5,358 nt of DNA from contig CAILTZ010000667.1 of the NCBI GenBank assembly GCA_903837255.1, positions 1 to 5,358 on the forward strand, written 5' to 3'. The notes below the pieces were generated by a model that saw only the letters and a program-made list of their open reading frames with translations, made no database searches and was not told the DNA's origin. The translations under genes and the position numbers were made by a program. Positions 1 to 5,339 of the stretch are shown here, piece after piece (position 1 is the first letter of the stretch; every line of letters begins with the position of its first letter). The stretch is from an uncultured Pirellula sp. Lineage in GTDB: Bacteria; Planctomycetota; Planctomycetia; Pirellulales; Pirellulaceae.

Positions 1-1
1 A

Positions 2-1378
2 CGACTGACCCAAGTCACTGTCGGTAGCAACAGCAACCTACAGATCTACCTCAACAGCACTCAACCGGTTTCTGGTAAGCTCGAACTGGTATCGGAAAAA
101 GGTGACTTGCGCTACCAAATGGATCTTGTTTATCAGTTGAGGCCGATTCGGCTCTATGACTTCAACAACGTTGTTCGTACGTCGACTTCGCCCACGGCTG
201 CCAATTACACGAGCGTCTTGCCAACAGACCTGTACTCCCCAACGAACGGTTATGGATGGGATGCTGCTACCAAGAGTGTTGACCGAGGTACTACTGCCAA
301 GAACCTCCCTCAACCATCAGACTTAAATCGCGATAAGCACTTCGAGGCTTCCGATCGTGTGTTCTACATGATGAGCGAACCTGGCAAGGCATACGATATC
401 ACCGTGTACTTTGGGGATACGGAAGTCAGAAATGTTGGTGTTTCGGTCGATAAAGGTGCCACCTATCAATCTGTCTCAACCGCTGCAAATCAATACGCAT
501 CGAGAACTTGGTCCGTAACAGCCACATCTGATCGATTGGAAGTGCGTGTTCGCAAACTATCCGGATCAAACTGGTCGATTAACGGAATCGATCTCCGTGA
601 GGTTACGCAAACGGTCTCCGCCAGTGGTCGATCCAAGGCGGTAATGGTTTGGCCTCAAGAGGTGGTCAACAATCTCACTAGAGATTCCGCCGAGCCAGTG
701 GCGCTTCGAGATCTAGCTGCTACTGTGCCCGGGCAGAGCATCCGAATTGCTCCCCTGGAAAACGATTTTGTGCTGGGCGGGGAATTGAATCCAAAGTCTT
801 TGGAAATTGTTTATGCACCAACAACAGGGACAGCTGTCGTCACTGAGGACGGCCACATCCTATTTACGCCTGATGAACAATCCCTGGGGGTTGTCAGGTT
901 CTCCTATCGTGTTCGCGACACTCAAGGGATGGTGAGCAATTACTCTGACGTACTTGTGAACGTTAACGAACGATTGCAAACAAACTTTGTGAACCCGATG
1001 GACTCCAACGGCGACGACTCCGTCAATCCGCTCGATGTGCTCGCAGTGATCGACTTGATCAACTCCGGATTGAGCTCCACTGTTAGCAAGTCGTTCAATA
1101 ACACCAACCGCTGGGCGGATACCAATGGAGACGGGGTTATCAATCCGCTGGACGTATTGCGAGTTATCGATTACCTAAATGCGATGGGCTCGAGCATCGC
1201 ATCAGGAGAGGGGAGTGCAGAGGTTCATGGACAACTTAGCCTCGCACCGGCCAACCCCGCATTGGAACCTGTAACCGCCAAATCAGTGACCACTCCGACA
1301 CGCACGTTCACCGCAGGTCCCATGAGCCGCCGAGGGTCAGTCCAGAGCGGTTGGAGTGCGGAGGAACCTTGGCTCTAG
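2..1378 (+). CDS. C-terminal part of a large secreted cadherin-like/dockerin type I protein (5' end outside window)
   Basis: The frame is open to the left edge, so this is the last 458 residues of a longer protein; a TTG at 107 lies inside the domain series and is not a credible start. Visible residues about 47-201 look like the galactose-binding-like beta domain found at the N-terminus of rhamnogalacturonan acetylesterase-type proteins and related to malectin: 'YDFNNVV', 'NGYGWDAA', 'SVDRGT', then 'AYDITVYFGD' and 'INGIDLREV'. Residues about 236-323 resemble a cadherin/Ig-like repeat (beta-rich, 'ENDF', 'ILFTPDE', 'FSYRVRDTQG'). Residues about 329-395 form a type I dockerin with two calcium loops, DSNGDDSVNPLD and DTNGDGVINPLD, each followed by a 'VL.VID.(I/L)N' helix. 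A Ser/Thr/Pro-rich tail of about 63 residues follows. In planctomycetes such proteins are usually exported and may bind glycans or other surface proteins; no catalytic domain is visible here. The domain family names are my reading of the motifs. The stop is TAG. Confidence 0.88.
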   Translation, partial: RLTQVTVGSNSNLQIYLNSTQPVSGKLELVSEKGDLRYQMDLVYQLRPIRLYDFNNVVRTSTSPTAANYTSVLPTDLYSPTNGYGWDAATKSVDRGTTAKNLPQPSDLNRDKHFEASDRVFYMMSEPGKAYDITVYFGDTEVRNVGVSVDKGATYQSVSTAANQYASRTWSVTATSDRLEVRVRKLSGSNWSINGIDLREVTQTVSASGRSKAVMVWPQEVVNNLTRDSAEPVALRDLAATVPGQSIRIAPLENDFVLGGELNPKSLEIVYAPTTGTAVVTEDGHILFTPDEQSLGVVRFSYRVRDTQGMVSNYSDVLVNVNERLQTNFVNPMDSNGDDSVNPLDVLAVIDLINSGLSSTVSKSFNNTNRWADTNGDGVINPLDVLRVIDYLNAMGSSIASGEGSAEVHGQLSLAPANPALEPVTAKSVTTPTRTFTAGPMSRRGSVQSGWSAEEPWL

Positions 1379-1439
1379 ATTGAGCGTCGTGATCAGAAAT
1401 TGTGGGTTCGCTTTAGCTCGGGCAAAGTAGATCAAAATT

Positions 1440-1886
1440 TTGAGCATCTTTGACTCTTTTCATCCGGCGTACTTCGGCACCCGATTTTGTATCCAAAAGC
1501 CGCAGCGTACGGTTCCTGATCGCGGTGTGATCCTCAGCGCATTTGCGACCACCGGTGAGGTTTGGCCTCCGGAGAAAAACCGCCTAGCCGACGCTCGACT
1601 CGAGTCCGAACTACGGCGGATCGATCATCAGTTTTTGATCCGCATGATCGGCTACTGTCCGACGGACGGTCACGCCGAAGCCAGTTGGTTAGCCGATTTG
1701 GATGGCTCGATGGCTTGTCAGATCGGAATACGTTTTCATCAAGACGCTTTGTACTTGATCGAACAGGGAGAACTGTACGTTGTCCGATGCAGCGATCCGA
1801 CACAGCGGTCTTATGTAGCCAGCTTTGCTCAGCGGCTAGACTGGATAGAGCCCGAGACGATGTGCCAACGCCTTGAGAGCCACTGA
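1440..1886 (+). CDS. DUF3293 family protein
   Basis: This 148-residue cytoplasmic protein has no signal peptide or membrane segment. It matches my memory of the DUF3293 family in length and landmarks: an N-terminal 'HPAYFGTRFCIQKP', a strand with 'ILSAFATTGE' followed by 'ENRLADARLESEL', a central 'PTDGHAEASWL' and a final 'DALYLIEQGELYVVRC'. The family has no established function that I know of. The start is TTG at 1440. An in-frame stop at 1428-1430 leaves only ATT at 1437 as another candidate, and no in-frame ATG occurs before the conserved region, so a non-ATG start is forced unless the protein is much shorter. No clear Shine-Dalgarno or promoter is visible in the 61 bp after the dockerin gene, so it may be read through from it. 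Its last 17 codons, including the stop, overlap the convergent gene on the other strand. Confidence 0.78.
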   Translation: MSIFDSFHPAYFGTRFCIQKPQRTVPDRGVILSAFATTGEVWPPEKNRLADARLESELRRIDHQFLIRMIGYCPTDGHAEASWLADLDGSMACQIGIRFHQDALYLIEQGELYVVRCSDPTQRSYVASFAQRLDWIEPETMCQRLESH

Positions 1887-2741
1887 CCACTCCGGTTTGG
1901 ATTTCAGGCAAAGCTCCCACCAATCCATAAGCATCGGAACAAAGTCCGTCGAAACATCTCGGTTGGTTGGGATAGCGATGTGCCAATTCTCAACGGCAAG
2001 CTCTGCGATCGATTCATTGCATTTGGTCAGCTCCAGGACTTCGGCGGCGGCCAAACTCGGCACGAGCATCGCCAGTGGAATCAAATGCCTCAAGGTATCC
2101 GGGGTGAAACCCAACTCGGAGCGGAAGGCAACCGTATGCAACTGCGACAAAAGCCAACCCAATCGAACCACCTCAGGCAACTCTGCTAAAGGATTCGTCA
2201 GGACAGCTTCGATATGAATCGACTGATGTTCACAGTGGGAGCGGCCTGCACCTCCGAGGATCGGTTGAACGCCGACGACACTCGCCTCGCGCACGAGGTG
2301 ATCGCTCCGTGTGAGCCTTCGTAGATGAGCCATGAATCCGCCGCCATAACCAACCCATTGCTCTTGCAGAGGTTTGATGCGATAGTCGAATTGCTCGATG
2401 TACTTTGGGAACTGGAGCTTAAAGGCAGCTTCGACATCCGTTATCGCACCGACGAGTCTCTGCGCCAACGATTGTTCGACGAATCCATCGATATGATCGG
2501 AGAGAAGTTGGTTGGCAAGAGCACTGTTGGACTCGATCCTGGACCCGAGTGCAACGATGGTATCCCAAAGACGCAGCGTGCTGAGTGCGTCGAGGTCCTC
2601 CAGGCATGTTCCGAGTGAGTCCGCACAGGGGCCGAGTTTGGCCCGCAGATTCTCGTCGAGGACTTGGGCTCGGAATCGCCAACAGCATTCCGCAGCATGC
2701 AAGGCGCTGGTCGAGTAGCTTTTGGTCCACTGAAGATGCAT
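1836..2741 (-). CDS. Conserved-looking hypothetical protein downstream of aroH
   Basis: I do not recognise this 301-residue protein. It appears soluble and mostly helical, with no signal peptide or clear membrane span. Visible features are four N-terminal cysteines (C19, C20, C38, C45) without a metal-site pattern, a Gly-rich 'GYGGGFMAHLRRL' near the middle, a hydrophobic helical stretch 'LRHLIPLAMLVPSLAAAEVLEL', and a Trp-rich C-terminus ('MDWWELCLKSKPEW'). The start is ATG at 2741, the only standard start after the in-frame TAG at 2772-2774; it is preceded by C-rich sequence with no Shine-Dalgarno. Same strand and only 39 bp after the aroH stop suggest co-transcription and perhaps translation in the wake of aroH. 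The balanced composition and length argue for a real gene against the competing frames. The 3' end overlaps the DUF3293 gene by 51 bp. It may be a planctomycete-restricted family, but that is a guess. Confidence 0.72.
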   Translation of the reverse strand: MHLQWTKSYSTSALHAAECCWRFRAQVLDENLRAKLGPCADSLGTCLEDLDALSTLRLWDTIVALGSRIESNSALANQLLSDHIDGFVEQSLAQRLVGAITDVEAAFKLQFPKYIEQFDYRIKPLQEQWVGYGGGFMAHLRRLTRSDHLVREASVVGVQPILGGAGRSHCEHQSIHIEAVLTNPLAELPEVVRLGWLLSQLHTVAFRSELGFTPDTLRHLIPLAMLVPSLAAAEVLELTKCNESIAELAVENWHIAIPTNRDVSTDFVPMLMDWWELCLKSKPEWSVALKALAHRLGLYPV

Positions 2742-2780
2742 GGGCGGTGGGTTCTGAGTCGTATGAAACTTCTAATGAGA

Positions 2781-3248
2781 CTATCGATGCTCGCGAGCCG
2801 AGGTCTGCACTGCAATCCACTCCTCGAGCTCTTTCCAATCCACTGGAGGTAGTTTGCTCAAGTCAGGTCTCAGGGAGATCGCGTCGTGAATGTAGACGTG
2901 ATGAATCTCAGTCTGGGAGCGATTCGTGTTCCAATGCAACAGGATGCGAACACAGGACATCAGCGATCCGGGCACCTCGACTTCATAGCCGCAAAGAAGC
3001 GGAACGTCCAACCATCCCATCTGCCGAGCGGCAAGCGCCGGGAACTCGGCGTTCAGGTCGCGAGTGACCGTGAATATCGCACTCGCGATGTCCTTGGACT
3101 CGATCCCGTTGCGGCGAATGATTAACGCTAAAAGCTGCCGAGTCGCCTTGAGGATCGCATCGCGCGTGTTGGCCTCGACGGTCGTGGCACCCCGGACACC
3201 CCTGCAAAGAGTCGGTTCGGGCTGGTCATGGGTTTGAGTTTCCGCCAT
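2781..3248 (-). CDS. aroH: Chorismate mutase, monofunctional AroH class
   Basis: It converts chorismate to prephenate, the committed step towards phenylalanine and tyrosine, in the cytoplasm; AroH-class enzymes act as trimers with active sites between subunits. With the ATG at 3248 the protein has 155 residues, against 127 for Bacillus subtilis AroH, with short extensions at both ends. The opening 'RGVRGATTVE' is the family signature. Recalled from the B. subtilis sequence, the active-site residues all have counterparts: R19 (R7), F69 (F57), R75 (R63), C86 (C75), E89 (E78), catalytic R101 (R90), Y119 (Y108) and R127 (R116, in 'LRPDLS'). It therefore looks fully active. A TTG at 3263 would add five residues; I prefer ATG 3248 because 'TTGGAAACG' just upstream could serve as a weak ribosome site. 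No other shikimate-pathway gene is visible. An unknown gene follows on the same strand. Confidence 0.95.
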   Translation of the reverse strand: MAETQTHDQPEPTLCRGVRGATTVEANTRDAILKATRQLLALIIRRNGIESKDIASAIFTVTRDLNAEFPALAARQMGWLDVPLLCGYEVEVPGSLMSCVRILLHWNTNRSQTEIHHVYIHDAISLRPDLSKLPPVDWKELEEWIAVQTSAREHR

Positions 3249-3320
3249 AAAAATCGTTTCCAATCAGGATCAATGCTGCTGACTTCCAAGCCTAGCTGTG
3301 GGCACCTATGTTCTTAGGAC

Positions 3321-3360
3321 GGCTTGCGGCGCATTCGACGTCTCGGCCCATTCGCAAGCC
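3321..3360. repeat. Perfect 8-bp inverted repeat, candidate operator
   Basis: GGCTTGCG at 3321-3328 is matched exactly by its complement CGCAAGCC at 3353-3360, with a 24-bp spacer. The half-site centres are 32 bp apart, close to three helical turns, so a dimeric or tetrameric regulator could bind both arms on one face of the DNA. The right arm overlaps the candidate -35 element of the downstream gene, as a repressor or autoregulatory site might. As RNA it would make only an 8-bp stem with a long loop and no U-tract, so a terminator is unlikely. The function is inferred; the repeat itself is plain in the sequence. Confidence 0.5.
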
Positions 3361-3378
3361 CTCGCGCCAGAGTATACT
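3351..3378 (+). promoter_or_regulatory. Candidate sigma-70-type promoter of the sigma-54 regulator gene, possibly leaderless
   Basis: TATACT at 3373-3378 matches the TATAAT -10 consensus at five of six positions. TTCGCA at 3351-3356, 16 bp upstream, matches TTGACA at four of six. Initiation 7-8 bp after the -10 would fall at about 3385-3387, on the A of the ATG at 3386, which predicts an mRNA with no leader. This fits the absence of a good Shine-Dalgarno before that ATG. Chance matches of this quality are common, so the call is tentative. Confidence 0.4.
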
Positions 3379-3385
3379 TCATCCC

Positions 3386-4933
3386 ATGATAAACGACGAC
3401 GCCAACTCTCCTTTAACCGTTTCCACCGACGTCGAACTCCCGGCGGAGGTCGATCCCAAGCGATTCACGTTTCTGATCGTCGACAACGATCCGGCTCATG
3501 CACGCGCCATGACCGAAAGCTTGGAAAAGGTCGGGTACCGATGCCAGCTAGCCACCAGTGGGCCGGAGGGCAAGCGGATGCTCGGGCAAAACACCTACGA
3601 CGTGGTGATTACCGATTTGGTGATGAACGATGTCGACGGAATGCAGATACTTGCGACCGCTCGGCAGCTACTGCCCGAAGCCTACATCATCATGGTCACC
3701 GGACACGCGACGGTCACCAAAGCGGTCGAGGCCATGCAGCTCGGGGCCTTTAATTTCCTTGAAAAACCCATCACTCCCAACCGCCTTCGGGCTATCGCTC
3801 TGAAGGCCGTTGAGGCCGTCCAGCTGCGGCAAACCAACATCGACCTGAGACGCAGACTCGATGAAAAGTTCGGCTTCGAAGGCATCGTCTTTACCAGCCC
3901 TCAAATGCAGCACTTGATCGACCGGGTCAAGCGAATCGCGCCAACCGATGCGACAGTACTGATCACCGGGGAAAGCGGGACCGGCAAAGAGATGATCGCC
4001 CGCGCGATCCATCAGAACAGCCCTCGAAAAGCCAAGCGATTGGTCGCTCTGAATGTCCGGGCCGTCTCCGAGACCCTCGTCGAGAGCGAACTCTTCGGGC
4101 ACGTTCGCGGGGCCTTCACCGATGCGGTCTCAGACCGCGAGGGAGCGTTCCAGTATGCCGACGGCGGCACTCTGTTTCTCGATGAAGTCGGCGATATGCC
4201 CATGAGCAGCCAGATCAAGCTATTGCGGGTCCTCGAGGAACAGCAAATCACTCGGGTCGGTGATAACAAATCCCACAAAGTCAACGTTAGGCTCCTGTCA
4301 GCAACCAATCGTCCGCTCGAGAAAATGATCGAGGATGAGCAGTTTCGAAACGATTTGTACTACCGACTCAAAGTCGTTACCGTGCACCTGCCTCCTCTGC
4401 GCGAACGCCGAGATGATATCGTTCCGCTGATGGACCATTTTCGCAAGCAATTCATTAAGCGCCACAGCCGCGGGCCGTGCAATTTCACCCCTGCGGTCAC
4501 CCGAAAATTCCTGGCCTACGGCTGGCCAGGAAACATCCGCCAACTTAGGAACTTCGTCGAAACGATGGTCGTTCTCGATACCGATGGCAAGCTAGATCTA
4601 GACGATCTACCACCGGAACTCTACGACGAAGGCTCATCCGGATTAGGTTCGGTCGGTATCGCCCTACGCGGGTCTGGCGAAACGTACGATCCAACGAAAC
4701 CACTGAGCGATATCGACCATTCCGATAGCCAAGCCTCCAACGGGCTACCTAGCGAACTCATCGGAAAAACCATGGACCAAATCGAACGCTGGGCCATCGA
4801 AGAGACGCTCAAAATGACAGCCGGGAATCGCGAGGAAGCCGCAAAAATTCTCGAAATCGGCGCCCGAACGCTCTATCGGAAACTGGATAAGTACAAGCAT
4901 GATTCGGATCATACCGATCCGTTGCCCGGATAA
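3386..4933 (+). CDS. Sigma-54-dependent response regulator, NtrC type (receiver-AAA+-Fis HTH), with variant GAFTDA loop
   Basis: This 515-residue activator is predicted to take a phosphoryl group from an unlinked histidine kinase and use ATP hydrolysis to open sigma-54 RNA polymerase promoters. Receiver, about 27-145: D33, phospho-acceptor D77 in 'VVITDLVM', T105 and K127 in 'FLEKPI', with normal spacing; N34 replaces the usual second acidic residue. AAA+ core, about 165-360: Walker A GESGTGKE (195-202), Walker B GGTLFLDEV (260-268), sensor I 'SATNR' (305-309), arginine-finger region 'FRNDLYYRL' (320-328) and sensor II 'WPGNIRQLRN' (380-389). The sigma-54 contact loop reads GAFTDA (242-247) instead of GAFTGA. 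A linker of about 45 residues rich in Gly, Ser and Asp precedes a Fis-type HTH (about 460-505, 'GNREEAAKILEIGARTLYRK'). The start ATG 3386 is chosen over ATG 3308 because the receiver begins soon after it and the extra 26 residues look non-coding. Target genes are unknown; the next gene is probably co-transcribed. Confidence 0.94.
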   Translation: MINDDANSPLTVSTDVELPAEVDPKRFTFLIVDNDPAHARAMTESLEKVGYRCQLATSGPEGKRMLGQNTYDVVITDLVMNDVDGMQILATARQLLPEAYIIMVTGHATVTKAVEAMQLGAFNFLEKPITPNRLRAIALKAVEAVQLRQTNIDLRRRLDEKFGFEGIVFTSPQMQHLIDRVKRIAPTDATVLITGESGTGKEMIARAIHQNSPRKAKRLVALNVRAVSETLVESELFGHVRGAFTDAVSDREGAFQYADGGTLFLDEVGDMPMSSQIKLLRVLEEQQITRVGDNKSHKVNVRLLSATNRPLEKMIEDEQFRNDLYYRLKVVTVHLPPLRERRDDIVPLMDHFRKQFIKRHSRGPCNFTPAVTRKFLAYGWPGNIRQLRNFVETMVVLDTDGKLDLDDLPPELYDEGSSGLGSVGIALRGSGETYDPTKPLSDIDHSDSQASNGLPSELIGKTMDQIERWAIEETLKMTAGNREEAAKILEIGARTLYRKLDKYKHDSDHTDPLPG

Positions 4934-4946
4934 TCCCTTGCGAAAT

Positions 4947-4954
4947 AAAAAGGG
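4947..4954 (+). promoter_or_regulatory. Ribosome binding site of the BFD-like gene
   Basis: AAAAAGGG ends 11 bases before the ATG at 4966, a slightly long but usable spacing. It is the best Shine-Dalgarno-like sequence in the window and supports that start. The 32-bp gap after the regulator's stop holds no promoter that I can see, which favours co-transcription with the regulator. The same AAGGG could pair with CCCTT at 4935-4939 across a 10-nt loop, a weak 5-bp stem that would partly mask the site; I give that little weight. Confidence 0.5.
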
Positions 4955-4965
4955 CCTTTCACCCA

Positions 4966-5307
4966 ATGCAGGCCGACGATGAACTCTGCTTGTGCTTCCA
5001 TATCACCTGCCGCAAGGTGCTCAACTTTATCCGAGTGCACCAAATCAAAATACCCAGCCAATTGGCAGACTGTGGAGGGGCCGGAACCGGCTGCGGTTGG
5101 TGCCGCAAGCAGCTCGAAAAGCTAATGATCCTGGCCTCCGAAAACCCACCCTCGGCGGCGGATGTCGAAGGCTGGCTCGCAGAGCATACGCCGGATCGGC
5201 AGAAATACGCCGAGGCTCGAGCAAGGTATCGGGAGGCCAAAGAACAAGCGTCCCAGCCTCACGCGTCCCAGCCTCAAGAGATTCCAGACTCGCCGCAAAC
5301 CCAGTAA
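4966..5307 (+). CDS. BFD-like [2Fe-2S]-binding protein (bacterioferritin-associated ferredoxin type)
   Basis: This 113-residue soluble protein carries the four-cysteine pattern of the BFD/Fer2_BFD fold: C8 and C10 in 'LCLCFH', and C43 and C46 in 'GTGCGWC'. The family uses these to hold a [2Fe-2S] cluster. The 'AGTGCGWC' wording is close to the helical-turn motif of bacterioferritin-associated ferredoxin and of the BFD domains in nitrite reductases and NifU-like proteins. Two further cysteines, C15 and C36, are not part of the usual set. After the roughly 60-residue domain comes a tail: a charged helix (about 70-95, 'RQKYAEARARYREAKEQ') and a low-complexity Gln/Pro/Ser end built from a duplicated 15-bp unit. 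Bfd proteins reduce bacterioferritin to release iron, but no bacterioferritin gene is visible, so the partner is unknown. It lies 32 bp after the sigma-54 regulator on the same strand, so a redox or iron link to that regulator is possible but unproven. Confidence 0.85.
   Translation: MQADDELCLCFHITCRKVLNFIRVHQIKIPSQLADCGGAGTGCGWCRKQLEKLMILASENPPSAADVEGWLAEHTPDRQKYAEARARYREAKEQASQPHASQPQEIPDSPQTQ
5248..5277 (+). repeat. 15-bp tandem duplication inside the BFD-like gene
   Basis: GCGTCCCAGCCTCAC is followed directly by GCGTCCCAGCCTCAA: two copies differing at the last base. They encode ASQPH-ASQPQ. The in-frame unit length keeps the reading frame, so the duplication only lengthens the low-complexity tail. 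The likely origin is replication slippage. Confidence 0.85.
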
Positions 5308-5339
5308 AAGCAAACCCAGTAAAAGTAACCCCAATAAAC
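5295..5339 (+). repeat. 15-bp tandem repeat (two exact copies and a decayed third) spanning the stop codon of the BFD-like gene
   Basis: GCAAACCCAGTAAAA occurs at 5295-5309 and again at 5310-5324, followed by the diverged GTAACCCCAATAAAC at 5325-5339. The TAA stop (5305-5307) is inside the first copy and is repeated in frame in the second, so translation ends at copy one and the rest is untranslated. The last copies also offer a 6-bp pairing, CCCAGT (5315-5320) with ACTGGG (5338-5343), with a 17-nt loop and a short following CCTTT. This is at most a poor terminator. The final 15 bases of the window show nothing more. Confidence 0.8.

Larger units (their letters stand above)
3249..3385. promoter_or_regulatory. 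Divergent promoter region between aroH and the sigma-54 regulator
   Basis: This 137-bp gap separates two divergent genes and must hold the start signals of both. On the plus strand there is a plausible -10/-35 pair just before the regulator and an inverted repeat over it, listed separately. On the minus strand I find no convincing -10/-35 for aroH, only AT-rich sequence around 3249-3275. No GG-N10-GC sigma-54 promoter was found on either strand. The open frame from ATG 3308 to 3386 would add 26 residues (Arg/Ser/Pro-rich, no domain similarity) to the regulator and is better read as non-coding. Confidence 0.6.

Noticed and set aside
1379..1439. Promoter or terminator between the dockerin gene and the DUF3293 gene
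   Set aside because: TTGTGG at 1400-1405 has only a 3-of-6 match at the -10 position, and the best hairpin has a 4-bp stem; neither stands out from background.
1534..1986. 150-codon open frame on the minus strand
   Set aside because: It lies antisense to the DUF3293 gene and overlaps the end of the minus-strand unknown gene. Its composition is rich in Arg, Ser and Cys with no recognisable motif, as expected of a shadow frame.
2419..2838. Minus-strand frames overlapping the aroH/unknown junction
   Set aside because: They share DNA with two better genes on the same strand in another frame and have atypical composition; no reason to think of a frameshifted third gene.
2585..3067. 160-codon open frame on the plus strand
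   Set aside because: It is antisense to the clearly genuine aroH and its neighbour, and its product is Arg/Ser-rich with no fold-like pattern.
3308..3385. N-terminal extension of the sigma-54 regulator from ATG 3308
   Set aside because: The added 26 residues are Arg/Ser/Pro-rich with no domain similarity, and the stretch contains the inverted repeat and a promoter-like -10. The receiver follows ATG 3386 at a normal distance.
3249..3385. Sigma-54 (-24/-12) promoter upstream of the regulator
   Set aside because: The best candidate, GGCAC near 3301, lacks the GC at the required spacing; no GG-N10-GC with a TGGCAC/TTGC context was found on either strand.
3668..4102. 144-codon open frame antisense to the sigma-54 regulator
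   Set aside because: It mirrors conserved receiver and AAA+ codons and shows no independent motif.
4935..4954. Possible terminator hairpin between the regulator and the BFD-like gene
   Set aside because: The stem is only 5 bp (CCCTT/AAGGG) with a 10-nt AT-rich loop and no U-tract, and it overlaps the likely ribosome site.
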